A stretch of 64,000 bases of DNA, taken from NCBI RefSeq assembly GCF_016920785.2, contig NW_024609880.1, forward strand, positions 58,727,292-58,791,291. The letters are read 5' to 3'. Below the pieces are notes generated by a model. It was not told the DNA's origin. It searched no databases and worked only from the letters and a program-made list of their open reading frames with translations. Position 1 is the first letter of the stretch; each line of letters starts with the position of its first letter. Origin of the DNA: Ixodes scapularis (Eukaryota; Arthropoda; Arachnida; Ixodida; Ixodidae). The translations under genes were made by a program, and so were the position numbers. Positions 9,630-22,000 of this stretch are shown piece by piece.

Positions 9630-11043
9630 GCGTATTTACTCGCACAATGGACGCACTCGCGTAATGAACGCACCCTCCAAGTCGGCTCTCAAATTTCGAC
9701 TTTTTTTCCACTCGCGTAATAAACGCACCCCCAACTCGGATGTCAAAATTTTGACCCCAACCCCCCCCCCCCCCCCCCCCCCCGCGCGAAATGAACGCAG
9801 TTTTCTATCCTGGTGCAGCGAGGTCTCAAATGCATGGGCAGCGTGGGCGAAGAAAACGCCTTGCAAAAGACGTTCGAAAAATTCGCAACGATCCAACGGA
9901 AGCAAGAAAAAAAAAACATGGAGAGGAGCTTTTTTTTTTTTGTTTGCACAGCGCAGTCTGGACTTCGGGTTCGCGCGCCGCCGCGCGCAAGGAGGTAAGA
10001 AAGAGAACCGGAGAAGCGCTCTAAGCGAACGAAACAGCTTGCAAAAGGCGGCAAAAAATAAAAAAATTAGGAACTAGGAGAAAACAAAACAGAGGAGCTT
10101 TTATTTCTTAATTTTTTTGTACAGCGCAGTTTGGTTATGGGGGGGGGGGGGGGGGTCGCGCGCCGTGTGCCAGGTGGCAAGAAAGAGGAGCGGAGAAGCC
10201 TTCTAAGCAAACGAAACAGGTTGCGAAAGGTGGCAAAAAAAAAAGAAAAAAAAAAACAATCCAGGGAACTGAAAAAAAGAAATAGAAAAGATTTTTTTTT
10301 CTTTTTTTTTGCACAGCGCAGTTTAGTTACGGGGGGGGGGGGGTCGTGAGTCGCGCGCCACGCGAAAAGAGACAGAGAGAATAAACATCTTTATTGAGCA
10401 AAAGAAGCTTCGGGAGGCGTCCTTAGTCCAGGATGCCTTGAGCTCGGGCCGCGTCTTGGGCCCTCGCGACCAGTCGTAGCTGATCGTCGAGGTCGGAGCT
10501 GGCCAAGGCTCTCTCCCAAAGCTCGGTGGTGGGGAAGAGGATGGGGGGATGTAGTGATGTTTGGGAGCAGCCTCCTACCATATGTCGCAGGGACCCGGGT
10601 TCTCCGCAGAAGAGGCATTGCGAAGAAAAGTCAGTGGGGGCTAGGAGGTGATTTCTGGTGAGGTGGGGGAAAGTATTAACTTGTAGCGCACGGAGTATTC
10701 TTTCCTGTTCTCTAGGTAGTGATTTGTGTCCAAAGAGATAAGCAAGATAAGCGGAGAACCCTCGCCTAAGCAACGTCTAAGCAAACAAACCAGCTTGCAA
10801 AAGGCGACAAAAAAAAAACCAAGAAACGAAGAAAAGAAGCTTTTTTTTGCACAGCTTAGTTTGGTTACGGGGTCGGGCGGCGCGCGCAAAGAGATGAGAA
10901 GTTATTTGATTTTTCAGGATAAAAGGTCCGTTCATTATGCGAGTAATTAGGACGTAAAAATTTTACTTCGCGTAATGAACGCTCCCCCAACTTTGCATCG
11001 ATTTTTCGGAAAAAAAAGTGCGTTCATTCTGCGAGTAAATGCG
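9630..11043. mobile_element. TA-flanked TIR transposon, non-autonomous
   Basis: The ends are inverted repeats of about 28 bp with four mismatches: GCGTATTTACTCGCACAATG at 9630 and the complement of CCGCATTTACTCGCAGAATG ending at 11043. TA dinucleotides flank both sides (9628-9629, 11044-11045), the target duplication used by Tc1/mariner-type elements. The interior (about 1.4 kb) codes for no transposase. It consists of three to four degenerate tandem units, each with CTAAGCAAACGAAACAGG, an A-rich run, GCACAGCGCAGTTTGGTTA and a G or C homopolymer (23 C at 9761-9783, 17 G at 10139-10155, 13 G at 10331-10343). A LINE tail is inserted at about 10383-10775. Superfamily assignment rests on the TA duplication alone. 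Confidence 0.75.
10383..10775 (-). pseudogene. 5'-truncated LINE ORF2 C-terminus with CCHC motif
   Basis: The minus-strand frame ending at 10423 encodes about 110 residues with CLFCGEPGSLRHMVGGC (C-x2-C-x7-H-x4-C) and ends in LVARAQDAARAQGILD. This matches the C-terminal tail I associate with I/R1-type LINE ORF2 proteins of ticks. The reverse-transcriptase part is absent, so this is a 5'-truncated insertion. An AATAAAG signal on the minus strand (near 10391) lies just after the stop and marks the 3' end. It sits inside the tandem units of the 9630-11043 transposon and is therefore younger than that element. The exact 5' junction near 10775 is approximate. Confidence 0.75.
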
Positions 11044-11045
11044 GT

Positions 11046-11510
11046 ATTTGATGACGTATGATCAGTATTTCGCAATATTTTAGAGTCAATATCATCAGGT
11101 CCAGCAGACGCTGAAATTTTGAGGATATTGTTTAGTTTTAGGATTCCTGCGTGCAAGGTTGAAATGGGTTCTGGCACATACCGAATGGTGGTTAGGCCGT
11201 TAGTTGTGAAAACAGACGTGACAAAAATTACCGTTGGGCAGCTATCATCGGGTACGGGTTGACCAGAGTCGCTGATCAGGGACATTTTACTATTAGACTC
11301 GTTCGATGATAGATTTTTTCAGAATGTTTTGGGGTTAATTGTTTGTAAGTAGAGCAGGCAAGAAACAAAAAAGTACTTTTTTTTTAATCTTCTAGAGAAG
11401 TAGCATATCCTTTTTCGCAGCTAGAATACTTCGCTCACATTTCGTCAGTAGTATTTTCTTATTAAGAAATACTTCGAGTGCTTTATTAAAGAGCAACTAC
11501 GCTTCATTTT
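11046..11510 (-). pseudogene. LINE reverse-transcriptase fragment, N-terminal piece
   Basis: On the minus strand this encodes the linker and start of the RT domain: SLISDSGQPVPDD, TIRYVPEPISTLHAGI and ASAGPDDIDSKILRN. This is the order expected upstream of the RT core in CR1/L2/Jockey-like LINEs. Frames upstream of 11285 are degraded with stops, and no endonuclease domain is recognisable. It joins the 9551-9629 piece in frame across the TA-flanked insertion. Confidence 0.75.
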
Positions 11511-13819
11511 TGGTTTTGAAAAAAAAAAAACAGTGCAGACCTCTTCAGTATCGCCTAGGAAAACCACACGTCAAATATTACGACGCAGTTCTGTCTAAAT
11601 GTTTCTTAAACGGTCCGGCAGACTTCGCAACTCGCCAAGTTGCCGAAATCGGCTGTCTCGAGCGGGCGAATTCAGGTGCAACCAACAGCGCAGTCAAGGC
11701 TACGGCATGGGCGGAGCTAACATTGAGCTAAACGTCATCATCATGTCCCCTTTTGCTTGTTTTTACTTCTCCGGGCGAGCGTAGCGTATGACGTCAGTAA
11801 CGTTTCCTCTCGGCGCTCAGCGGTGTCCACGTGATTGACGTAACGCGCCTACGCAGCGCGCTTCTTAGGAGCCGTCCGGTCGCCCGCCGTGGTCCCGCCG
11901 TCCCGTCTTGCGCGTCAAAACCACCGTTGTCGTCTCACCGTTTTCGATGGTTGTCTCTAGGAGTTTGGTCCACATTACGGACACCATGCGCGCAGGCTTA
12001 TGCCGCAGATGTGCAGACGTCGTCGAATGCCGTAGACACCAAAACGTGGCGAAGCGTGCGGTGCAGACGACACTCGCGCCTGCCACACGCCCGCCTCAAT
12101 CCCGCATGTCGTTGGGTCGAGGATCACGTGACATCTCGTACCACGTGGTGGCCATGTTCTTGGCGGCCCGAGGCCAATGTTGCCGGACAGAGCCGAAGTT
12201 TCGGTTTCGATTTCCGCTCGTGTTTAAAATTCGATTTAAAAATATATATCCCATTTTTCGCGAAGCAAACAACGCAGTGTCTTTTACTAGGGCTTTTTAA
12301 TTCGAAATAACTCATTATCCCGAAATCTATGGAATTGAGCGGAGTTGCCCTTTAAAGCAGGGTTGGTTGATGTCGTAACGGACGGGTCGGTAGACGTAAA
12401 GCTAGCTGGCATTGTCTCCATTGCCCTCGCCGAACGCGTTCGAATGCGAAAGTCAAACGCCGGACGCCGGTGTTTGCTTAGTAACGCGTTGGACGAGTGC
12501 AGGAGAGACAAAGTCAGCTAGCTTTAGGACTTTAGGTCTACTCACTAATCGTTCGAACAAGAGCTCGAGTGTTCTAAAGCTCCCGCGCGCTCTCGTATCC
12601 TCCTCGGCCTTAATATCTGACCGAATTGAAAAGGTACAAGCAAGAACGGAGTGTCGTTATGTCGTTAGGCGGTGATAACGGGACGAGCGCTCATTCCCGA
12701 GAAGACTGCGTTGTGTATAATAACGTAGCTCTGATTTGATAAATGGCGACACAGCAGACGCGAAAACAACAAGATAGGCAGTGCATCTCTCCACGTAGCC
12801 GTCCTTCACTTCCGCTTCCGTCCAAGTAGAAATATTTCAGCTTTCTTGCTGCTGTATGAGGAGAGTGCGCGCATGGGGAGAACTCTTGAAAAAGAAAAGG
12901 TTCTATAAGACCCTAGAGGACTTTAAATAATAATGTCTCAAAGCGTGCCTCAAAAAAAAAAAATAGTTCGGTTTTACTTTTGCAATTTTGCATCGGAGAC
13001 CATGTGTTTGGCACTTTAACCTCAATTTCTGGTTAAGTTTCACCCAGGGTCGGTCTGTATTGCGATGGCACCTTAGAGATACTTTTGACCACCTGTATCT
13101 CTGTATCGAAATGTATTCGCTAAATTACATTTGTATCTCTGTAGGGAAATACATTTACCATGTATTGAGTGCATTCAATAGTTTGCCAGTGTTGGGTATT
13201 GTGTTACTCTGGCTGTAGAACAATTACTGTCAGGGTTTTCTTTTTACAATAATCTGAAAAGCACCCTTTTGGTGAACTTGCCGCATAACTCCCCCACAAG
13301 GGGGAAGCTTAAGTTTAGACAGAAAAAAAAACGCAACAAAGATAAATGATGCGAAGAAAAGTTTCTCCCAAAAGCCCTCCGATATTTCTACTTGAGCCAA
13401 CCAAGCGCTGAAGAGAACACGAGTTGAAAAAAGGAAACCGCCTACCCCGCGTAATAAAGGACCTCGACAACAAGCAAGAGCTTGTTTTACTCTCATGTAG
13501 CATCAGGGACCGTGCAGACTATGGTGGGAATTTTTGCAGTCTTATTCGGCGGTGTTGGTCAACCTTCCCACCTTGGGTGACTCAGAAGACGACAGTTTGA
13601 GGGGCCTCACAGCAAACGTGGTCTCATATGGGGCAGACGTCTTTGTGAAATACGACCAGCAGTCGTAGGACTTTAGTACCTATGTAGATCGATGGGGGCG
13701 ATGATATCTTTAGGTGCATTGGTGCGGTAGTTGTGAAGGAATGAAGAGTCTGAGGTAAGGGAAGGTGGATAAACTGACACAAAAAATGAAAGACGTTTAC
13801 AATTCCCTGTAACGCCGAA
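11511..13819. other. No recognisable gene; dispersed-repeat-like sequence
   Basis: About 2.3 kb. 11780-12200 is GC-rich with CACGTG and TGACGT words and looks like an old transposon. The segment TTGCCCTTTAAAG near 12345 resembles a MITE terminus, but I could not find its partner. The 159- and 130-residue overlapping frames around 11831-12310 have no recognisable domain. Confidence 0.4.
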
Positions 13820-15138
13820 TTAGAGCGCAGCTCTTGAGGAGGAGGAGCGGAGGGCATGCAGAGGAGGGTACGTCCCTCCTCCTCCCACTCCTCCTCTCGT
13901 CCTCCTCCCCCTCCCCTCCTCTCCTACTCCTCTCATTCTCTTTCCCGGCAGCAACTGCATAACGTGCAGCTGCTGCATGTTTCCTGTTACAAATATTTGG
14001 GTGTCTTGTTTGAAACCGATATGCATTGGAAGAATCAAATTAAAAACATAAGTACAAAACTTGCACACGGATGCTACACACTACTAAAGGCTCGGGAGTT
14101 TTTTAATTCGTCTATACTGCGCATTCTATACTTTGCATTTGTACATAGTCACTTGAATTACTGTATAGAGTCTTGGGGCGGAACATACACCACGTATTTC
14201 GAGCCACTCAGTCGAGTGCAGAAAAGGGCTATGAGACTCATTACTTATTCTAGATATACCGAACCAAGTGGTCCTCTATTTCGATCAGTTGGTGTGCTGC
14301 CACTAGACCTCCTATACAACTTAAAAATAGCTGAAACAGTCTTTAAAATAATAAAAACTAACGACCCACTCCCATTACGCATATTTAAATTACCATTACG
14401 GAATACGAGAGCTGCAACAAATAATCTGTTTAATTTGACATCTTGTCGAAATGTTTATGGAGAAAGGCTTATTGAATTCAACGGTGCCCTGGTATGGAAT
14501 GATATGCTTACCGACATCAAATGGAAACCCAATATATTGCCATCCTTAAAGAAGTATTTAATTAAATTGCGAGCCAATGAATAAGTTCAATATCATGCCC
14601 TATATATATTTTTCAATTAGTATGTATGTTGTTTTGTGAATATTTTGATGTGTGCGTACATTTGTTTTGTTTGCCTGCCGCATTGTAAAGGTTATTTCTA
14701 ATGTTGGACCCGCGACTAGCTTCCACGGCTATGGGTCCAAGCAACGATTTTGTATTTAAAAAAAGAATAACAAAGGAATAATAAAGGAAAGAAAGAAAGA
14801 AAGGTCGTGACCTTCGTGACTTTAGTGACCCTCTTGACGTCACTCGTGACCCTCGAGACGTCACACGCGACGTCACGTGTGACGTCATAACGCGAAAGGT
14901 CCCATAATGCAAATCGCGGTTACGGTGACGACGACGGCGACGGCAACGCCGCTCAAGCTGGAAACGGGTGCTTAAAAGCCGACGACCAGACTTGAGATTC
15001 TGCAAGGCAGAAGATAGTCCTCCTCCTTGGGGAAACAGGAAACAGACAACGGTGGACAGGGTAGAAGGGGGAGGGCAGGATGCGAGGAAAAAGTGGAAAG
15101 CGCGAACTGGTCGTCTGTCTTTAAGAGCTGCGCTCTAA
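13820..15138. repeat. GAGCGC-ended GGA-rich repeat copy split by a LINE
   Basis: It starts TTAGAGCGCAGCTCTTGAGG with CTCCTC pyrimidine units (13860-13945). It ends in the family's right half: TGACGTCAC-rich DNA at 14810-14900, CCCATAATGCAAATCGCGG, CGACGGCGACGG and AAGAGCTGCGCTCTAA at 15123-15138. A LINE 3' piece lies between the halves, so the LINE inserted into this copy. Confidence 0.65.
13950..14803 (+). pseudogene. 5'-truncated LINE ORF2 C-terminal region with 3' tail
   Basis: A plus-strand frame open to the stop at 14582-14584 encodes about 205 recognisable residues starting CYKYLGVLFETDMHWKNQI, followed by FAFVHSHLNYCIESWG, VQKRAMRLITYS and GERLIEFNGALVWNDM. This is the thumb and C-terminal part of a CR1/Jockey-like reverse transcriptase. 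The catalytic palm is absent, so the copy is 5'-truncated as expected from incomplete target-primed reverse transcription. The remaining frame has no stop, suggesting a fairly recent insertion. The 3' end is A-rich with GAAA units (14759-14803). It lies within a GAGCGC-family copy. Confidence 0.8.
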
Positions 15139-17379
15139 AATATGAGAACAAGCCATATCGATCACATTTGCCATGATATAAACTCTTTACATATTCCCTC
15201 ATTTGGAAAAAAAAATTTCTTTATATATCTGTATCTGTATTCTTACCGTTTTCGGCCATGTATCTAAAAAATATCCCGCTATAAAAAGGCATGTTTATCT
15301 CAACCTCGCCATTTGGGACTTAAAATACATGTATTTTAGTACTTGTATTCTGCTATACGTTTTAGAATATCTATGCCCAGCCGTGGTTTCAGCCCACTAC
15401 CCGATATACGGTTGCACAAATTCAAACGCAAATAATGTTCCACTGTTGAATTAAAGCTGGTTCAAAAGTCTCCGTTGGTTTCAACTCAAATGCCAAAGAC
15501 GACGAATAACAAGGGCATGCGCTAAAAATAAACAGTGCGTCTACATAAACGTAAAGCAATTGAGAGAACCAACCGCTATAACCTCCAAAAGAAGCCCGGC
15601 AAACGACTCGGCTGAAAATATGTAAGACCTAAAAACTAAGTCCGCGTCGTTAAACTGAGCACGATCTTTTCAGGTGCTCATACCATGGGCAGTCTTAAAG
15701 CGCGGACCGATTTTGAGGTCTATGTAAAACTTCAGACTTATCAAGCTCCCTTCGAAGATTGCAGCGAATGGCTCTCCCCAAGTGCTTTGCGAGAGAGCAG
15801 GTGCACAAGAACTCCAAGAGTGCATTCATGCGTTGTGCGTCACATTGCATCAAATGAACAGAAGCAACCGCAGAAAGCCATGAGGAGTGAACAAGGCGAG
15901 CACTTGGGGAGTTTTTCGTCACTGATTGCTCGGTCGCAAACATAGACCCCTACTATTTGTAAGCATATTGCACACGACAAACGATGCTCCGATGTTCTGA
16001 TCACTAGCGGAACCACTCGTTTCACTTAGTGTGAAAGTTCCGTTTAAGTTTAAAAAAAGAGAAAAAAAAGAGGAAATTTCTGACTGAAGTTCGCAAGCGA
16101 ATTCAAAGCACTCTAAATTCTGTTTTCTACTTTTGGCGTTAGAAAAGAAGCCCACGAATAAGAGCACTTAAATCGAAGACCACTGGTTTTTGATTCTGCA
16201 CTTTCTGACATTTCTAGGAAAATAGATCCGCGTGAAGTAGAGTGCACAAATTCAATAAGAGCTGAGTACAAGACAAACTCCGGTGTCGCAATTTAAATGT
16301 ACAGACGTTTGGTTTTCATATCTTTTCGCGTTTCGATTGTACCTGCATTTTAAGTGTTTCAAGTTGGTGGTGTCCCCTAAAAGAAAACTCCTAAAGGGGG
16401 TAAAGCTTTTAAACTCAGTCGTTCTCTGACTGAAAATAACGAAGGTAATGTGTTCCCGGGGGACAGAGTGGTAAACATTTACCAGCCCCAAGTCCACTCC
16501 TAAAATGAATACTAGAAAAAAAGAATGTAAACGTGTTGAAAAACACGTATAATGCGGTGAGGTTCTGTTCATCTGAAGCAATATTTAAGTAATCGTATGT
16601 CCTAGAAGTTATTGGTCTAGCTATAGCTCTGCTTGGTTGTATAAGCTGCTAAGCTTCGTGGAGTGATTTTTTTTTTGTTTCTATCAGAGAAAAGGAATAG
16701 CCTAATGGTGTTCATGCGTTTCATTGGATTCAAATCTTTCATAAAAAAGGGGATTACTTAGACACGCTTATACCAATAAAAGTTTAAGCTTAACCTTGTA
16801 CTTTGAAGCTGTGTATGGACATTATAGTAAAATCTGGATAAGGTACCCGAAAAAAAATACAGGTACGTAATAACGTTGAACTGCCCTTCATGACTTATGG
16901 CCATCTCAGAGAGCATCGCACATAGCTGAGTTGTGGTCATCGCATACATAAACAATTATCTTAAATAAAACTATATTTTACGGTAAAAGTATATTTGCCG
17001 TATGCCAAATTTTTCAAGGTTTTTTGTGCTTTGAGCAAAAGCCTATTTGTCACGACGAGCATTTCTTGCTTTTTGCTGCTAAGACGCCCAGTGGGTTATA
17101 ATGGAGGCGTGTTCACGCCTAGCAAGTTTACACAACAAAGCGCTCAAACAATAAAATATAACTGTGTTGGGACAGGATACAACTAATAACCAGTTAAAAA
17201 AATAATGATATCTACTTTCAAAGCTGGGATATAAAAAGGGAAAAGTACATATCCCGACAAAGGATCGATGTTATCATCAATTAATTGCGCTGTGTGCAAT
17301 ATAAAGTATCCCGAGTAATATCTTTTGGCGGGCTAGTAGGGTTACGTCTAGGGAAATAAACTTTGCGAAGGACGAGTAC
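15139..17379. other. No recognisable feature
   Basis: About 2.2 kb of mixed AT-rich sequence. Frames up to 109 residues occur on both strands, but none shows a domain, a signal peptide or a plausible exon pattern that I can defend. Confidence 0.45.
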
Positions 17380-17471
17380 AGAGGCAAAAACAAGTACGAC
17401 ACACGGAGCGCAGTCTCAAACACGGGGATGTTTTCCACTGCGCTCCGTGTGTCTTACATGCTTCTGCCTCT
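17380..17471. repeat. Inverted repeat (hairpin)
   Basis: The arms ACACACGGAGCGCAGT and ACTGCGCTCCGTGTGT are perfect over 16 bp around a 22-bp loop (17415-17436). They extend outward to AGAGGC / GCCTCT with a few mismatches, giving about 35-bp arms. It is non-coding and resembles a foldback repeat. Confidence 0.75.
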
Positions 17472-18958
17472 TGCGTAGTTTACTTATATCCCTTAAGTAT
17501 CCCATACAGCATGCATAAAGTTGCCTTTTCCAGATGCTTTCAGTGGTGAAAGCGTAAACTGCATAGCTGTTGAAAATAACCTATTTCGCAAATGACAGCT
17601 TGAAGAGTTAGACAGCAGCTAAACTTGTAAACTACAGCACGCATGTCAAGGTAGAACGGCCAATTACCAATCAGCACACTAAGGTCCAACAAACCACCGT
17701 GCTCACTTTTTTTTTTCTCGAATTCTTCAAATTTATTTTTGCACTGATTTGCTGTGATGTATTTACCTATATACAACAAAGCCAACTCCGATCACGTTCG
17801 TAGAATGACCTGGACTATAAGCTCGTATTAGCCTCAAGCCGTCCATTACCACGTCCCGCCCGACGCTAAGTAAACAACTATGGATCTACACTCTGAGCAA
17901 ACAATATTCCTGGTCCCGACACTCGCAGATCCAAAATACAAGAGGCTCCTCTGCCGGCCCGACCCAATTTGCGCACGATTCATATAAGGTGCACAGCGGA
18001 GCAATTCGTGGCTGTCAAAACAAGGGCCACCAGTGAGTCGACTCTGAAAGGACGTATTATGGCCTGGCGCTGCCTCGAGGCGTCAGAAAAGGACACGGAA
18101 CTGCCCGGCACGCCGGCCGACTGAAACCATTTTCGCGGGGATGGTCATGTGCGAGCACGGACATTCTGGCCTAATGTATTTTGAGCAACAGCGTGCCGAA
18201 ACTTGTAGGGACTTATAGGGAAAGTGACATAGGACGGCCCCGGAAAAGGGGAGAGGGGGGGAGAAGGGTCAGAAGCATGACACCGTTAACGACAACAGGG
18301 AACGCAGCTGTTGCGTAAACAGTGCGCGTCTTGTTTTCGGACTGATGAGAGCATCCCCGTGTTTGAATCTGGATACTCGCTGTTAAGCGCTGTTAGGCTG
18401 CAGCCCTGCGCGTGCTTTATCAGCGAGTAGCCCTAAGCGTGCACGAGTTTGCACTTTGAGGCACGAAGAGAAGGCGAGACTACGGATGGGGATATTTTTT
18501 TCGCTCAGTAATGCAGAAGTAGATTTGCATTGGATGAAACTTTAGTTAAATTCAACGTGACCTAGTTGCATTCGTTCGTGATATTTGTTGAGAATCGCAT
18601 GTGCACAGACTCACTGTAATATCATTAACAGCAGGTAGGAGATATATTCCACTCGGCAATGGCCACCAGTTTATTTTTATCATCGCAGATTGAGCTGTGG
18701 CATCACCATTTTCTGTTAAATATTATTAACGTAAACAATTTTGAGTTATATACCCTTTTCTGCACTTTGACAGAATTTTTTTTTCTAAGAACGAAAACAT
18801 AATACTTTATACAAAACGTTTGAATGACTCAAGATAAATATATATCACTTAGTTATAGAAATTATATTTCTGAGCTACAGTTACAACCTTGCATTCTAAT
18901 CAAATTCTACTTCCCTAGAAAAGAGTCAAAGTACAGGCTAGCTGGTGGAAGTCAACAG
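17472..18958. other. No recognisable feature
   Basis: About 1.5 kb. 17815-18420 is moderately GC-rich and may be unique sequence or an old repeat, but it contains no long open frame. The rest is AT-rich. Confidence 0.45.
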
Positions 18959-19034
18959 TTTCGTCGTTTACCCTGAGAATTTCTGTTACTTCTGCTCTTC
19001 AAAAAAAAACCCAGTCTCAGGGTAAACGACGAAA
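18959..19034. repeat. Inverted repeat (hairpin)
   Basis: The perfect 20-bp arms TTTCGTCGTTTACCCTGAGA and its complement (19015-19034) are separated by 36 bp. Weaker complementarity continues outward through GAAGT / ACTTC. Confidence 0.85.
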
Positions 19035-22000
19035 TGGTTCTACTTCCCTATTTTCTGAATTTCCAAAACATTTATTTTTCTTAAACCAAAATTGAATTTG
19101 CACAGTATATATGTTGAATTCGTTCACTAAGCTGTCGAAGTAAGCGAAAATTCGCTAATATATTTTCATCCACGCGTGTGCGCACTTTACAGAACTCTAC
19201 ATTGTTTTCCCCAGGCTATAACACTTCGTGTGTACTCGCAATGCCGCTGCTGATAGAACTTTTGTGGTGCTGAAAACCCGTAAAGCAGTACATGCAACTT
19301 TTTTTCTCAGCCGAAACCACTGAAAAAAAAGGTAAATGAACATTGAATTGGAAATGAAATTGGAAATGGTGAATGGAGAAGGTGAGACTGCCGCACCCCA
19401 CTTCTTCAAATGGCAGCTCGGAGACGCCAAAAACCGATTTCGCATCTCTGCACACCATAGCTTAACATTGTGTTTTAGCGATATACTGCATCGCAACAAG
19501 CCGCTGAATCCAGAGGGGAAAAAAGACATTTACTTTCGCACCACCGCTGCGGGAAGTCACAAGGTATCCTCAAAGCGTTTCCTTTCTTCCCTTCGAATGC
19601 ACCCAGCTTTTGGACATCCCTCGTAAAAGCCCTTATTTTACAGGACGTCATTACAGCCGGACTACACTGTCAGATTTTTTTTTTTATTTGGGCTCGTCGG
19701 GTTGTGTAGTTGTTTTATTGTCAGACTTGCTCGTCTATACTTAGTTTACCCCTAAGCTGGCAGTGCGATGGTAACTATACGTTCTCGTTCGATAAGTCGT
19801 GCTTTTAGCTTTGGCCTCGTCTTCCGGCTCCTCCCGATACCCACACGCAGGGTATGGCATGGTGGTAAAGAGCAGGCCGTTGATTGGTCCGGTGAGCCCA
19901 TGGCTCCCACTGCTCTGCCAGTTTAGGGGGGAACAAAGTATAGCCCTTTCCGTGATTTTTTTTTTTTTTTGCGTTCTCAGTCGGAACATTAGGAGTGAAG
20001 ATTCGGCAAAGTTTTATCCTCTTTTCTTAAGTAAGAGGTCGGCTTGCTTCCTTGCCGAACTTCCAGTTCGCAGAATTCGCTTGGTAGTTTTACAGCTTAA
20101 CAAGACACGCCCCGCAAGAAAGAAATGTCAAAGAAATAATTAGTAAGAAGATAACGAAGTAATCAAAATCTGGTGGTTCCATAATTCGACCAAACTTTGA
20201 ATAGATCGGGATTCTTCGTCGCTATTCGTTTCCTATTCTTTCCGAACCGATTTTGGTGTTATGCTTCGCGCTGGAAGACTTGCACACAAAGCGAAACGAA
20301 AGAATCACTAACATTGTATATTTGGGGAACATCTCCACATTTTAATTAAAAAAGAAAAGCGAAGAACGTGTGAATTTGTATTCTACATACACATTAAATA
20401 TTGCATGAAAGTAACCAAATTATCCATTTGAGAAAAAGTAAATAATTTCATTTTAGTTCAAAAATAGCGTAGTAGAACTTTGTTTATGTTTCTATATTGA
20501 CCAAAGTATAGGTTGGATTTTTATGTCTCCCAGACTTTACATTCTCCATCATTATAAGTGTGACTGAAGCTGATGCTGCATGCAGAAACATGTTGTCTTG
20601 AACGACGCTTTCATTTCACTAGCGCGCGCACATTGCAGGCTCCGTCAAGGTTCTTGTTGCTTATCCTTCGCTCAATTTATGGTGACATGTCAATAGGAGA
20701 AAGTATAAAAAAAGTAATCGTGATAAAAAATCTAGTTTAAAAAGTTCATGATGGGTCACTTTATGGCTACCCAAATTGCATGGTTAACTGCGCAAAACAG
20801 TTTTTAGTGACGTTAGTAGTAGTGCATCCTCCTATCAACACATTTTCACCACTGAACTGTGAACCCTTTCAGTCCAAGAGGAAAGGGCCAGATTAGTAAT
20901 ATATAATGTTTTTGTTTTTATGCCTATCTTTTTAAGGAATTGAGTTACTTTGAGAAATTTATTAAACGGTTGAGCTAACATTTTCGTCCCCGCGTGCGGA
21001 GTCCACTTCCCTCTTGTAGTAATAAAAATGTCGAAATTTAAAAAAAAAAAGTGAAACCTTCCCTCAGAATTATTGATGTACGCCATTTGGTTTGTAATGA
21101 AAATGAAGCAGGCTGACTAGAATCCTCAGAATTGTTGGGAGTAATTTAATTGAACTTTGTACCCTCTTTGTTAAGTATATAGGCTGTGTAAAAAAAAAAA
21201 AAAAAAATAACGGCGACTCAGTTTTCAAATACCCGAACAGGCGTAAAACGCGAGGCAGTCATGTCTACTCGTAAAAAAATAAAATAAACCAGGAAATAGA
21301 ATTATAATTGTAAACACCTTAGAAAAAAAGAAAAGAAAGCACGGCGATTTCATTGCAAATTACACGAAACGGAGTCTTTTATAACTGAGCTTCAACTGTA
21401 TCGACGATATCGAAATACATTTGTTGTACCAGTTTTTCAATGACATGAGTAGATTGGCTATCGTGAAACAAGTATGAAACACAATAAAGTAATATTAGAA
21501 TTGCTCTGCAAGGTTGACTGTGTAAAACATTTTCAATTCGTAAAATTTAAGGACACACGAATATTTCTATGGCATAGAGGTGTAAATTCCTGCCTTAGAA
21601 ATGTGCAACATGTAATTATCGCGAATATGACCCCTCTGCTCGATTCATAAAATTTTAAAACTGCATAAATAAAGTTCTTAATAGTATCTTTTTCTTCCTG
21701 CGCAGCCCTGCAAAGTGAACGAAACTTTATTTGGAGCTGGAAGAGTTAGACTCTCAAAATCTTCTGAATCAATGTTCAATCTTTCTCCCCGACGATAAAA
21801 AAAAAAAAAAATCTTTCACGTCGGATTTTTACACGATATATTTTTCATGTCTAGTTGCAGAAATCGGACCTCTAGTCTTTGCTCATGACAACCAAATTGG
21901 AATTTTTCGTGCGTCATTGGCTAATGTCATATTTGGGTGTTCAGTTATGTAATTGTTTTGGTAGACTTGATTTGTACTCTATGTACTTCGAAAATTGTTT

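Noticed and set aside
9636..10349. Frames up to 137 residues in 9.6-10.3 kb
   Set aside because: They arise from A-, T-, C- and G-runs in the tandem units of a non-autonomous transposon.
12340..12356. TTGCCCTTTAAAG as a terminus similar to the 50529-50913 MITE
   Set aside because: No inverted partner was found upstream within the window section.
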